A stretch of DNA of 64,000 bases from Pseudonocardia sp. T1-2H (GTDB lineage Bacteria; Actinomycetota; Actinomycetes; Mycobacteriales; Pseudonocardiaceae): the NCBI RefSeq assembly GCF_038039215.1, contig NZ_JBBPCL010000002.1, forward strand, positions 39,994-103,993, read 5' to 3'. Positions 34,409 through 42,287 of the stretch are shown here, in pieces. The translations under genes were made by a program, and so were the position numbers. Within the stretch, counting starts at the first letter, position 1, and every line of letters starts with the position of its first letter. A model generated the notes under the pieces. It did not search any database. It saw nothing but the letters and a program-made list of their open reading frames with translations, and was not told the DNA's origin.

Positions 34409-34959
34409 CCACGACACAGGAAGAGTCCACCTGGCAGCCCGCCTACCCGGACCAGGAGAGGGGCAACGGCAACGGCAACGGCAACGCAGCCGCCCCCGCC
34501 GGAGAGGGGTCCAACGCGGGGGCGCGCGCGCCCGCGCGCGTAGGGGCGCGCGCGAGCGGCCCCGATCTGGCCCGAGCCGTTGCCGACCGCTGGCGCTCCT
34601 CCCGGGAGGCCCGCAGGGAGCACTACGACAGCCTCGACCCGGCGGAGGAGACCCCCGCCCCGGAGTACGACCTGCCCGGCGGGTTCTGGACCGAGGGGCC
34701 GGCCAGCATGGTCGACGTCGTCGCCTACCACCGCGGCGCCGTGGCCGACTCCTGGGGCAACGGCCGGCGCTGGGAGGGCGCGCTCGACTTCGTGTTCGGG
34801 TACCTGCTGTCCATCCCGCTGACGACCGTCCTGCACGGCATCGAATGGGTCGTACAGAAGAAGCACCGGACCGGGATCGTGCTGGCGGTAATCGCATTCG
34901 CGCTCTTCGCTCAGTGGATCGGCCAGGTCATTTCCGCGGCGTCCGGGGCGGTGGGCTGA
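34405..34959 (+). CDS. membrane-associated transfer-cluster protein
   Basis: 184 residues, ATG overlapping the previous stop. A disordered N terminus (Asn/Gly run, Arg/Ala repeats) leads into a conserved-looking middle (DLARAVADRWRSSREARREHYDSLDPAEE ... LPGGFWTEGPASMVDVVAYHRGAVADSWG). The end is hydrophobic, with membrane segments FVFGYLLSIPLTTVLHGI and TGIVLAVIAFALFAQWIGQVI. Similar small membrane proteins surround tra genes of actinomycete plasmids. Role unknown. Confidence 0.6.
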   Translation: MTTTQEESTWQPAYPDQERGNGNGNGNAAAPAGEGSNAGARAPARVGARASGPDLARAVADRWRSSREARREHYDSLDPAEETPAPEYDLPGGFWTEGPASMVDVVAYHRGAVADSWGNGRRWEGALDFVFGYLLSIPLTTVLHGIEWVVQKKHRTGIVLAVIAFALFAQWIGQVISAASGAVG

Positions 34960-35360
34960 TGCTTGTCGCCGTCGTCCTCTTCGCTGTCGGCCTGTTCTTT
35001 CTGCGGAAGAAGAAGCTCGCCCGCACGGTGCCGGTCCTGTGGCTCGGCGCGGGCGCAGGCGTGACCGGCGCAATCCTCGATTGGTTCAACACCGGAGTCG
35101 GTTGGGCGGCCACATTCGGCGGCAAGTTCCTGGGCGGCGCGATCGTCGTTCTCGCCGTCGGCGTCGTGTGGCTGACCCTGAACCTCGGCCACGACCTGCA
35201 CCCGAAGCACAAGGGCGCGGCGACCCGAGCCACCGCCTACTCGGCGCTGTTCCTCTGCCCGCTCGCGTCGATGCTCGGGGGCAAGCTCCCCGAGTTCCTC
35301 CTCGCCCTCGGCCACGCGGTCAACAACGCCGGTGGCGCTGCCGTCGCCTGGATCTTCTGA
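34959..35360 (+). CDS. four-helix membrane protein of the transfer cluster
   Basis: 133 residues, ATG overlapping the previous stop. Hydrophobic spans at ~1-16, 26-42, 55-75 and 90-130 make it an integral membrane protein. No catalytic motif. The chain of start/stop overlaps from 33914 to 36457 shows one operon; position suggests a Spd-type spreading function. Confidence 0.6.
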   Translation: MLVAVVLFAVGLFFLRKKKLARTVPVLWLGAGAGVTGAILDWFNTGVGWAATFGGKFLGGAIVVLAVGVVWLTLNLGHDLHPKHKGAATRATAYSALFLCPLASMLGGKLPEFLLALGHAVNNAGGAAVAWIF

Positions 35361-36457
35361 TGCTGGCGATGGCGGTCTTCATCGCCTACTGGTGGATGCG
35401 CGCCACCGACCGGCTGGCGCCGCTGTTCACCCCTGGCGGCCTCATTCCCGGGCGGGGCACCAGCGGCGCTGGCGGCCACGCTGGCGGGTCGGCTGGCGGG
35501 GCTGGCGCCAGCCGTGCCAGCGGGGCTGGCGCCAGCCGCGCCAGCGGGGCTGGCGGGTCGGCTGGCGGCGGCGCTGGCGCGGGCACCAGGAGCACCTGGC
35601 GGACTGGCGCTGGCGGCGCTGGCGCCACGCCCTGGCGCGACCAGCTCCGCGGCTGGGGGAAGTCGACTGGCGCTGGCGTCGACCGCGCTGGCGGCTGGCT
35701 CGACGGCCTCGGCGACTGGGGCGCGGACCGCATCGACGACTGGGTGGCCTTCCGCGACGAGGCCGCGAAGGAGGCTCGGCGCCGCCGGAAGATCGACCAG
35801 GACCGCGCCGACTGGGACAGCCGGAACCACCCGAACGACGACCGCTCGCGGCTGCAGCGGCGGCGCGATCGCCGGAACACGTGCCCGGCGTGCGGGCACA
35901 CCCCGGACGCCCGGAACTCGTACGCGGCCGACGGGTGCTCGTGCCAGGAGTGCGCGTGCATGGCGCTCAACCCGGCGCCGCGCCGGCCGCCCGAGCCGCC
36001 TCCCACGCCCGGCCCGGAGCCCGTCGACCTGGACGAGCCGGTCCCCGCCGGACGGATCGACAACACGGGTCACACCGTCGTCGAGGGCTCCGTCGAAGAC
36101 CTCCGCCCGCAGGGGAGCGACGGAGCCGACCAGCCGATCGAAGTACCGAGCAACGCCAACCCGGCCCTCCCGGCCGGAACCTCTGGAGGAGACATGACCG
36201 CACCCGTGATCGACGTCGACGAGGCGAAGGTCCGCCAGTGCTACGCCGTCCTGGCGCACTGCAGCCAGCAGCTCGAAGCGCTCGCTGAGGGTCTGACCGC
36301 GCGAAACATGGACCCGGCGTCGCTGGCGAACCTGGACGAGCTGCGGGAGCACATGGCGAGCGTCAGCGAGAACATCCACAGCCGCCACGACCGGATGCAG
36401 GAGGCCGTGGACGACACCGAGCACCCGGCGGACACGAACGCCTACACCGAGGACTAG
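35360..36457 (+). CDS. membrane-anchored protein with Gly/Ala tract and Cys-rich motif
   Basis: 365 residues, ATG overlapping the previous stop. One N-terminal transmembrane helix (MLAMAVFIAYWWM), a Gly/Ala/Ser tract encoded by CTGGCG repeats, a helical charged region (DEAAKEARRRRKIDQDRADWDSRNHPNDDRSRL), then a zinc-ribbon-like CPACGH with CSCQECAC, a Pro-rich linker, and a final helical domain (CYAVLAHCSQQLEALAEGLTARNMDPASLANLDELREHMASVSENIHSRHDRM). Such proteins are known beside tra genes on actinomycete plasmids; function unproven. Confidence 0.6.
   Translation: MLAMAVFIAYWWMRATDRLAPLFTPGGLIPGRGTSGAGGHAGGSAGGAGASRASGAGASRASGAGGSAGGGAGAGTRSTWRTGAGGAGATPWRDQLRGWGKSTGAGVDRAGGWLDGLGDWGADRIDDWVAFRDEAAKEARRRRKIDQDRADWDSRNHPNDDRSRLQRRRDRRNTCPACGHTPDARNSYAADGCSCQECACMALNPAPRRPPEPPPTPGPEPVDLDEPVPAGRIDNTGHTVVEGSVEDLRPQGSDGADQPIEVPSNANPALPAGTSGGDMTAPVIDVDEAKVRQCYAVLAHCSQQLEALAEGLTARNMDPASLANLDELREHMASVSENIHSRHDRMQEAVDDTEHPADTNAYTED
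35361..35700 (+). repeat. CTGGCG-saturated tract B
   Basis: About 19 plus-strand copies of CTGGCG in 340 bases. Within this gene they occur in all three frames, for example at 35414 (CTG GCG), 35433 (cCT GGC G) and 35596 (C TGG CG), so they cannot be explained by one repeated peptide. Confidence 0.75.
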
Positions 36458-36493
36458 CCCCCGCAGGACCCACTGAAGAGGCACCACCCCACC

Positions 36494-36525
36494 GGCCCGG
36501 CCCGCCAGCTCTGGCGGGCCGGGCC
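36494..36525 (+). terminator. strong hairpin in the transfer operon
   Basis: A perfect 15-bp GC-rich stem (36494-36508 with 36511-36525) with a tiny loop, no T tract. It may stabilise the upstream message or attenuate entry into the ATPase genes. Confidence 0.55.
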
Positions 36526-36550
36526 ACCTGCAAGAACGGAGGACGCAACC

Positions 36551-36946
36551 GTGGACATGCTGAAGCCCTGGCAGAAGGTCGAGACCAGTCCTGCCGTGCC
36601 CACGCTCGAGGACCGGCGGAGGGCCGCCCTGGTCCTGGCCGGCCTGCCGTACGAGGCTCCGGTCAAGCCGACGACGGCGTGGGGTCGGGCCCGGTCCCGG
36701 GTCTACCGGGGCCGCCGGATGCTCGCCCCGCTCGCCGGGATCGCCACGGTCATCGCGTTCGTGACCGGGGAGCGCCTCGCCCGGTACGGCGACATCGTGT
36801 CTCCGTGGGCGATCTTCGGGCTCGGCACGATCCTCGGCGCGGCCCTGTACCTGCGGGCCCGGCGCCTGGACCGGCACCCCGGCGAGGCGGCGATGTTCGC
36901 CGCCATCGCGATCCTCTACATGCTGGTGGTGGCTTGCGGTGCTTGA
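36551..36946 (+). CDS. small membrane protein preceding the TraB-like ATPase
   Basis: 131 residues, GTG 36551 preceded by GGAGG. A soluble N terminus of ~55 residues and three hydrophobic helices (MLAPLAGIATVIAFVTG; IVSPWAIFGLGTILGAALYLRA; EAAMFAAIAILYMLVVACG). Its stop overlaps the ATPase start, so the two are coupled; it may supply the membrane anchor that the ATPase itself lacks. Confidence 0.65.
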   Translation: MDMLKPWQKVETSPAVPTLEDRRRAALVLAGLPYEAPVKPTTAWGRARSRVYRGRRMLAPLAGIATVIAFVTGERLARYGDIVSPWAIFGLGTILGAALYLRARRLDRHPGEAAMFAAIAILYMLVVACGA

Positions 36947-38643
36947 TCCGGACACCCTGTGCGTCCTCGGCCTGGCGGCGGCGTCGTGGCGGTACTGGCG
37001 ACGGAACGAGCTCGGCGAGCCCGACCCGATCCTCGCGGAAGACGTCGAGGACTACTTCGCGCGCTCGTGGGTCGAGGAGCTGTGGGCGGAGCACGTCTCC
37101 CGGGACGGCGGGCTGCTGCCCGGCGCGTACCTGACCGATGTGCACGAGATCGCCACCGACGGCGACGACGGCGGGCTCGCGTCCCGGTGGGAGGCCGTGA
37201 TCGTCCTGGCCCCCGGCGGCCGCCAGACCACGTCGACGGCGCGGCAGGTCGCGCGGAACGTGCAGGCCGCGTTCTCGGCGACGGACAAGTGCGAGGTGGA
37301 GATCGGCTGGACGTCGGACCGGAACCTGTCGAGGGCCCGGCTGACGGTGACCCGCGCGAACCCGCTCCACTCCTCGGTGTCGTGGCCGGGCCCGACCCTG
37401 GACATCACGACCGGGCTGTACCAGTCCGGCCGGTACATCGACGACGACGCCGCGCACGTGCGCTGCTTCGAGCCCGGGTCCGGCGCGGTGAACTGGCTGA
37501 TCGCCGGCGCGATGGGTCGCGGCAAGTCCGCGTTCCTGGAGACGATGCTGATCGAGACGTCGCAGCCGCGGTTCGTCGGCTCCGACGGTGTCGAGCGCAG
37601 CCTGTTCGCGACGTTCCTCGGCGACGGCAAGGGCGGCAACTCGCTGCCGACCTGGAAGCGGTCCCCGCACGTGCGGTGGTTCGCGCCGGACCCGCGGAAC
37701 ATCATGCGGATGCTCCGCGCCGCCGTGCGGATCCTGCACCAGCGCGAGCGGGACCTGTCGGCGATCCAGTGGACCGACGACAAGGGCCGGGAGCGGGAGG
37801 GCATCGCCCACTTCGACCCGGTCCTGGCCAACCGCGGGTACCTGCAGGTCGTCGTCGACGAGTGGGCGAAGTTCCTGAAGCGCTGCTCGGCGAAGGACCG
37901 GGCCGAGGCGATCAAGCTGGCGTTGGAGATCGCGCAGGGCGGCCGGTCCCTCGGGGTGCGGCTCGTCCTCACCGGCCAGGGCATCAGCATGGAGGAGTTC
38001 GGCTCCACCGAGCTTCCGGCAGATGGTCGCCGGGAACGTCATCTGCTTCCAGACGAAGTCGAGGACGCAGGGCGGGATGGCGTTCGCCGGCGGCATGGCC
38101 GGGGTGGACCCGACGGAGCTGCCCACGACGATGCCGGACGGCGTCACGCCGCTGCAGGGCATGTCCTACGTGATGGGCCCGGACAACCGGACCACGATGC
38201 ACCGGACCTGGGTCTGCGACGACCCGTACGGCTGGGCGATGGACGCCCCGGAGGGCGACCTGCACCCGTCGGACGAGGAGGCGGGCGGCTACGACCTGCG
38301 GGTCGCCCGGGACCGGGTCCTGAAGCTGGTGTCCGACGACGACCCCGAGCCGGAGAAGTCGCCGCTCGCCGGCATGACCGGGGAGGAGGTCATCGCCGGG
38401 ATGCTCCACGTTGCCGGCGGCACCGTCCAGGATCAGCGGCGGGCGCTGATCCTCGCGGCGATCGGGGAGGGCCCGGCGTCGACGGCGGACATCATGGCGG
38501 CGTCCGCGCGGTGGCCGGACGACATCCCGGCGTCGTCGAAGACGATCGGCAACGAGCTGCGCGCGATGGTCGAGGAGGGCATCCTCCTGCAGCCGGGAGG
38601 GAAGCAGACCCCGTACATGCCGGTGCCGCGTCGCGCGGCCTGA
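36939..38643 (+). CDS. TraB/FtsK-like DNA translocase (frameshifted)
   Basis: Reconstituted ~567 aa, GTG overlapping the upstream gene. Walker A is GAMGRGKS (190-197), Walker B LQVVVDEW (Asp307-Glu308), with FLGDGKGG and SLGVRLVLTGQ further on, as in FtsK/SpoIIIE and Tra proteins of Streptomyces plasmids and AICEs. The C-terminal ~75 residues (LILAAIGEGPASTADIMAASA ... KTIGNELRAMVEEGILL) form a winged helix comparable in place to the DNA-reading gamma domain of FtsK/TraB. The frame shifts at CTTCCGG (38013-38019); removing one T gives STELRQMVAGNVICFQTK. It would pump double-stranded DNA between cells or septa. Confidence 0.82.
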
Positions 38644-38645
38644 GC

Positions 38646-38700
38646 GCAACGCAGAGAGCCCCCCACGCCTCCGGTGAGGTGTGGGGGCTCTCTGCGTTGC
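38646..38700. terminator. bidirectional terminator between transfer and accessory blocks
   Basis: An 18-bp perfect stem (38646-38663 with 38683-38700) right after the ATPase stop. It separates two convergent operons, so it probably terminates both. Confidence 0.8.
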
Positions 38701-38708
38701 TGGGGCTG

Positions 38709-38993
38709 TCAGCGGCCGTCCGGGTGGGCGCGGAGGCAGGCGTCGCAGTCGCAGGTCCGGCCGGGCGGCGGCGGGTTGGTGTCCTTCGCGCGGGCCCGGT
38801 CGAGGCAGCTGGTCCGGCCGGGCAGCGCCTCGCACACGATGTACACGAGGCGTCCCTCGTCGGGGACGTCGTAGAGGGCGCGGGCCTCCGGGGGGAGGTC
38901 GAACACCATCGTCTCCTCGTTGATGTGCTCGAGGGGGGCGCGGCAGCCGTCGCAGGTGATCACGTGTCCGGTCGAGGTCTTCGCGAGCGGCAT
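38709..38993 (-). CDS. small cysteine-rich protein
   Basis: 94 residues, ATG 38993. A CxxC pair near the start (VITCDGCRAPLEH) and a C-terminal CDCDAC suggest zinc binding. Between them is a hydrophobic YIVCEA strand. Last gene of the minus-strand accessory operon. Function unknown. Confidence 0.6.
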   Translation of the reverse strand: MPLAKTSTGHVITCDGCRAPLEHINEETMVFDLPPEARALYDVPDEGRLVYIVCEALPGRTSCLDRARAKDTNPPPPGRTCDCDACLRAHPDGR

Positions 38994-38995
38994 GG

Positions 38996-39229
38996 TCAGT
39001 CCTTCCCGGGGTAGTCGAGGCGCACGTCGTCGAGGTGCACGAGCAGCAGGAACGCGAGGACGCCCGGCCAGGTCGCGGTGACGCCGAGGGCGAGCAGGGC
39101 GGCGCGCCACCCGGTGGGCGGCTGGAAGCTCCACAGGGGCCCCTGCTGCACGAGGTAGGCGGCCGTCCAGGCGGCGACCATGACGCCGCACGCCAGGAAC
39201 CGGAGGATCATGAACAGGTCCACGGTCAC
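38996..39229 (-). CDS. small two-helix membrane protein
   Basis: 77 residues, GTG start. Two hydrophobic helices (LFMILRFLACGVMVAAWTAAYL and AALLALGVTATWPGVLAFLLLVHL). Start overlaps the stop of the upstream gene, implying coupled translation. Role unknown. Confidence 0.55.
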   Translation of the reverse strand: MTVDLFMILRFLACGVMVAAWTAAYLVQQGPLWSFQPPTGWRAALLALGVTATWPGVLAFLLLVHLDDVRLDYPGKD

Positions 39230-39609
39230 GCCTCCTGCGGGGCGGGCGCGGGCAGGCCGACCGCGTGGCGGCGCGCGGCGCGCTCGCTGTAGGTGAGGCG
39301 GGCGACGACCTCCGCGGGCTCGTCGGATTCGGCGTCGGCGCAGCGCGGGCAGCCGATCTCCGGGCCGGCCTGGTGCAGGCCGTTCTGGTGCTCGGCGATG
39401 CAGGCGGCGATCAGTTCGCGGTGCATGCGCTCGACGAGGGTGAAGAGGGCTCCGCGGCCGCGGTCCCCGGCGTCGATCGCGGTGACGCTGCTGCCGTTCA
39501 GGGCGAGCGTCCAGCCGACGGAGCGGCGGCCCTTCGCGTCGGGTGAGCCCGGGGGCATCACGGCGACGCGGACGGTCGGCTCCTCCCAGGTGATGTGCTG
39601 ACGGGGCAT
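39226..39609 (-). CDS. small accessory protein with CxxC motif
   Basis: 127 residues. ATG 39609 is preceded by the exact start-associated sequence GAGGAGCACCCG and an ACCACCCC-loop hairpin. Beta-rich N-terminal half (RRSVGWTLALNGSSVTAIDAGD), then helices and a GCPRCADAE zinc-type motif. No family recognised. Confidence 0.65.
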   Translation of the reverse strand: MPRQHITWEEPTVRVAVMPPGSPDAKGRRSVGWTLALNGSSVTAIDAGDRGRGALFTLVERMHRELIAACIAEHQNGLHQAGPEIGCPRCADAESDEPAEVVARLTYSERAARRHAVGLPAPAPQEA

Positions 39610-39630
39610 CGGGTGCTCCTCGATGGGATG

Positions 39631-39650
39631 GGCCCGGGGGTGGTCGGGCC
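39631..39650 (-). promoter_or_regulatory. ACCACCCC-loop hairpin
   Basis: On the sense strand, stem GGCCCG/CGGGCC (6 bp) closes loop ACCACCCC, 22 bases before the start codon at 39609. Confidence 0.7.
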
Positions 39651-39667
39651 GAAGGGGTGTTGCAGAG

Positions 39668-39698
39668 CCGGCCGCCCCGCGGGGTGCGGGGCGGCCGG
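39668..39698 (-). terminator. GC-rich intergenic hairpin
   Basis: A 12-bp stem (39668-39679 with 39687-39698) with a 7-base loop just after the stop of the minus-strand gene ending at 39704. Nearly the same hairpin recurs at 40167-40193. Probably a transcript processing or attenuation element. Confidence 0.55.
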
Positions 39699-39703
39699 GG
39701 GGG

Positions 39704-40141
39704 TCAGGCCAGGAAGTCGGGCATCCCGGCCAGCTCGTAGGCGAGCTGCTGGTCGAACTGGATGCGCTCGGTGGCGAGGAGGAGCGCGACCTCGGGGGCG
39801 ACGGCCGGGAAGGCGGTGGCGACCTCGCGGAGCCGGTTGCGGGCGATCACGCGGAGGTCCTCGTCGAAGAGGGTCGCCCACCGCGGGTGCAGGACGGACG
39901 CCTCGAAGGAGTCGCCGATCTGGTTGGTCTCGGCGAGGCGGCGGAGTCCTTCGCTGCCCTTGGTGATGGTCTGGGCGATGTACGCCACGGCCTCGAGGGG
40001 GATGCGGGAGGCGAGGGCCCTGTAGGCGTAGTTCGGCGAGTAGGGGCCTTCGCGCCTCAGGCGGTTGCACATGGCGAGACATTCGGCCTGGTAGGCGCTG
40101 GCGAGGGCGAGGCGGGCGGGCGGATCGGTCTGGTCGGTCAT
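39704..40141 (-). CDS. accessory helical protein
   Basis: 145 residues, ATG 40141 with GAGGAGCCCCCG upstream. All-helical appearance: ARLALASAYQAECLAMCNRLRREG, LEAVAYIAQTITKGSEGLRRLAETN, LRVIARNRLREVATAFPAVAPEVALLLATERIQFDQQLAYELAG. No motif of a known enzyme or DNA-binding family. Confidence 0.6.
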   Translation of the reverse strand: MTDQTDPPARLALASAYQAECLAMCNRLRREGPYSPNYAYRALASRIPLEAVAYIAQTITKGSEGLRRLAETNQIGDSFEASVLHPRWATLFDEDLRVIARNRLREVATAFPAVAPEVALLLATERIQFDQQLAYELAGMPDFLA

Positions 40142-40166
40142 CGGGGGCTCCTCGGGGAAGGGGAAC

Positions 40167-40193
40167 GGCCGCCCCGCGGGGTGCGGGGCGGCC
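40167..40193 (-). terminator. GC-rich intergenic hairpin
   Basis: A 10-bp stem (40167-40176 with 40184-40193). It lies between a stop codon at 40200 and the start-associated element of the next gene, as at 39668; the sense-strand loop includes CACCCC, close to the ACCACCCC loops elsewhere. Confidence 0.5.
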
Positions 40194-40199
40194 GGGGGG

Positions 40200-40526
40200 T
40201 CAGGCGGTGAGGGCGGCGGCGATCTTGGCGCGGATGTTGGCGGCGGAGGCGAGGCACTCGTCGAGGTTCTGGCCGTCCTCGGTGGCCTCCAGCGCGTAGC
40301 GGAGGGACATCAGGGCTTCCTGCTCGGCGTGCAGGAGGTGGGCGAGGTCGCGGCGTCCGAGGAAGCGGAGGCTCTCGGCGGCGTCGCGGCGGTGGGTGAG
40401 GTTCCGCTGCTCCTCGTGGCGGTTGCCGGTGTTCACGGCGGCCTTCACGCGGAGGTCGGCGGCGCGGTAGGTGGCGACCCAGTAGTGGATGGTGGTCGTG
40501 GTGCGGGGGGTGGCGGGGGCGGTCAT
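40200..40526 (-). CDS. accessory helical protein
   Basis: 108 residues from ATG 40526, which directly follows GAGGAGCACCCG; longer frames upstream run through the promoter and are rejected. Sequence is helical (VKAAVNTGNRHEEQRNLTHRRDAAESLRFLGRRDLAHLLHAEQEALMSLRYALEA). It has its own hairpin element and promoter. Function unknown. Confidence 0.65.
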   Translation of the reverse strand: MTAPATPRTTTTIHYWVATYRAADLRVKAAVNTGNRHEEQRNLTHRRDAAESLRFLGRRDLAHLLHAEQEALMSLRYALEATEDGQNLDECLASAANIRAKIAAALTA

Positions 40527-40549
40527 CGGGTGCTCCTCAGTGGTTCGGT

Positions 40550-40567
40550 GGGCGGGGGTGGTCGCCC
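40550..40567 (-). promoter_or_regulatory. ACCACCCC-loop hairpin
   Basis: Sense strand GGGCG-ACCACCCC-CGCCC (5-bp stem), in the short leader between promoter and start codon 40526. Confidence 0.7.
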
Positions 40568-40571
40568 TTGC

Positions 40572-40612
40572 GGTACCTGTAAACCGTACCGCGTGAACCA
40601 TGCGTGAGTCAA
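40572..40612 (-). promoter_or_regulatory. repeated promoter-operator, copy 1
   Basis: Minus strand: -35 TTGACT (40607-40612), 18-bp spacer, -10 TACGGT (40583-40588), overlapping the inverted repeat GGTACGGTTTACAGGTACC (40572-40590). TTTTCAGTA lies just upstream. Drives the genes from 40526 leftward. Confidence 0.7.
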
Positions 40613-40621
40613 TACTGAAAA

Positions 40622-41065
40622 CTAGGATTCTTTCGGGGGCCCCACCGGGCCGATGCCCTCCGCCTGCAGCAGGTCCTCCACCGCGCGCCGCAGCACGTCG
40701 GCCCCGGCCCAGCCGGTCGCCTGCCGGATCGTCCGCAGCTCCTCCACGTGCCCGGGGCCCGGGATCCACTGCGTCTGCTTCGGGGCGCCCTTGACCTTCT
40801 CCAGCTTCGACAGGTCCAGCGCCCCGGCCCTGTAGTCGGCGAGTAGCCGGTCCAGCGCGATGCGCCGCAGCTCGTTCTTCGACGCCGCCAGCTTCTCCGC
40901 GAGCCGGCCGAGCCGGACCTCGTGGTCGATGCCCGGGGTGGTCGTGGCCTGCTTGCTGCCCTCGTGCGGGCCACCCTCGCCTTCGCCGACGCGCGGCCGT
41001 CCTCGACGGCGCGGGGTGCTGGGCTTGTCGGTCTCAGGCATCGTCGTCTCCACGGCGGCGGTCAT
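40622..41065 (-). CDS. putative DNA-binding protein
   Basis: 147 residues, ATG 41065 overlapping the next upstream gene's stop. A basic N terminus (TPRRRGRPRVGEGEGG) precedes two helical modules, each reading like a ribbon-helix-helix half: EVRLGRLAEKLAASKNELRRIALDRLLADYRAG and EELRTIRQATGWAGADVLRRAVEDLLQAEG. It may regulate the accessory promoters, one of which lies directly downstream. Inference only. Confidence 0.55.
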   Translation of the reverse strand: MTAAVETTMPETDKPSTPRRRGRPRVGEGEGGPHEGSKQATTTPGIDHEVRLGRLAEKLAASKNELRRIALDRLLADYRAGALDLSKLEKVKGAPKQTQWIPGPGHVEELRTIRQATGWAGADVLRRAVEDLLQAEGIGPVGPPKES

Positions 41066-41727
41066 CGGACCGCACCATCCTGCACGGCGACTGTCGCCTC
41101 GGCTGCGTCGGTGTACATGGTGACTAGCTCCTCAATGTCCGGAATCGGGTGGTGGGTGTCGATGATGTGTCCGCGACCGGCGCAGAACGGGCAGGACGTC
41201 GCCCGGCCGATCGTGTCGCGGTTCGGCCGGCACAGGTTCGGGCACAGCTCGTGGTCGCCCGGGCAGGTCGACCCGCCGAGCTCGTCGGACCAGACGCCGT
41301 CGCGCATCACCAGCTGGCACGAGCAGTTCAGGCAGGACCCGGTGCCGAGCAGCGGGACGAGGATGCCGAGGGAGAGGCGCTCCACGGCGGCCACGTCGGC
41401 GTCCAGGCGGGTGCGGTGGGCGTCGAGGTGCCGGGTGTCGTTGTGCTCGTCCAGGTCGTGCTGGGAGAGCACCCAGCGGGCCGCGGCGTCGGGCCGGCGG
41501 AACGGCTCGACGTGCCACGGCAGGTGCTCCGGGGACTCGGCGCGCCACGGGGAGAGGACGGCGTCGAGGTCCTGGTGCACGTCGGCGCGGCGGATCCAGC
41601 CGACGAGGCTGTTGCAGTCGCGGTGCGTGCAGGTCACGCGGATCTCGTGGGGTCGGGGGCGGGGGTCGGGGAGGTCGTCGTCGCCGGGTGGCGGCGGCCC
41701 CCAGACGTCGACGGGCAGGGCGGTCAT
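41062..41727 (-). CDS. cysteine/histidine-rich accessory protein
   Basis: 221 residues, ATG 41727 with GGAGCACCCG before it. An N-terminal CTHRDC pair, a central charged region, and C-terminal clusters CLNCSC, CPGDHELCPNLC and CPFCAGRGH point to several zinc sites. The composition resembles zinc-finger phage proteins, but no named family is recognised. Confidence 0.6.
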   Translation of the reverse strand: MTALPVDVWGPPPPGDDDLPDPRPRPHEIRVTCTHRDCNSLVGWIRRADVHQDLDAVLSPWRAESPEHLPWHVEPFRRPDAAARWVLSQHDLDEHNDTRHLDAHRTRLDADVAAVERLSLGILVPLLGTGSCLNCSCQLVMRDGVWSDELGGSTCPGDHELCPNLCRPNRDTIGRATSCPFCAGRGHIIDTHHPIPDIEELVTMYTDAAEATVAVQDGAVR

Positions 41728-41747
41728 CGGGTGCTCCGGATCAGGTG

Positions 41748-41765
41748 GGCCGGGGGTGGTCGGCC
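41748..41765 (-). promoter_or_regulatory. ACCACCCC-loop hairpin
   Basis: Sense strand GGCCG-ACCACCCC-CGGCC (5-bp stem), 21 bases before start 41727. Confidence 0.7.
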
Positions 41766-41788
41766 GGTGCGGGTGGGTGAGCTGAGGC

Positions 41789-41817
41789 GGGGCCCCTGCC
41801 GTGGCGGCAGGGGCCCC
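41789..41817 (-). terminator. intergenic hairpin
   Basis: A 12-bp perfect stem (41789-41800 with 41806-41817) eight bases after the stop of the gene ending at 41825; no T tract. Confidence 0.55.
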
Positions 41818-41824
41818 AGGTGGA

Positions 41825-42190
41825 TCAGGCGGCGTACGCGGGCCAGCCGTTGCGGCCCAGGTCGGCGAGCCAGGGGAGCGCCTTCGGCAGCTCGAGGATC
41901 GTGCTGGCGCCGGTGCAGGCGGCGGCGGTCCACGCCCAGTTGGGGATGACCGGGCCGGCGGCGGTGGTCTCGGCGAAGGCGATCAGGAACGGCCAGCCGT
42001 GGAGGACGCGGTCGTAGTTGCCCTGGACGGTGTCGCCGGTGAGGACGAGGACGTAGTTGTCGTGGTCGCGGTTGTCGAGGTGCTCCTCGGCCTCGGCGAT
42101 CGTGTCGACGCGCTCGATGTCGGTGTCGAGGAAGGCGAGGGTGGCGCGGACGTCGCGGTCGGTGCCTACGAGCAGGATCGTGTGGGTCAT
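41825..42190 (-). CDS. small Rossmann/receiver-like protein
   Basis: 121 residues from ATG 42190 (GAGGAGCACCCG directly before it). The start THTILLVGTDRDVRATLAFLDTDIERVDTIAEAEEHLDNRDHDNYVLVLTGD looks like the first strands and helices of a CheY-type receiver fold, but the usual acidic pocket is not evident. A hydrophobic Trp-rich end follows. Own promoter-operator. Function unknown. Confidence 0.6.
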   Translation of the reverse strand: MTHTILLVGTDRDVRATLAFLDTDIERVDTIAEAEEHLDNRDHDNYVLVLTGDTVQGNYDRVLHGWPFLIAFAETTAAGPVIPNWAWTAAACTGASTILELPKALPWLADLGRNGWPAYAA

Positions 42191-42213
42191 CGGGTGCTCC
42201 TCGGGGAGGTGGG

Positions 42214-42235
42214 GAGAGCGGGGGTGGTCGCTCTC
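42214..42235 (-). promoter_or_regulatory. ACCACCCC-loop hairpin
   Basis: Sense strand GAGAGCG-ACCACCCC-CGCTCTC (7-bp stem), beginning 1 base from the operator at 42237. Confidence 0.75.
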
Positions 42236-42236
42236 G

Positions 42237-42277
42237 GGTACCTGCAAACCGTACCGCGCGGGCGGTGCGGGTGTCAA
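42237..42277 (-). promoter_or_regulatory. repeated promoter-operator, copy 2
   Basis: Minus strand: -35 TTGACA (42272-42277), 18-bp spacer, -10 TACGGT (42248-42253), inverted repeat GGTACGGTTTGCAGGTACC (42237-42255), TTTTCAGTA upstream. Drives the gene starting at 42190. Confidence 0.7.
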
Positions 42278-42287
42278 TACTGAAAAC

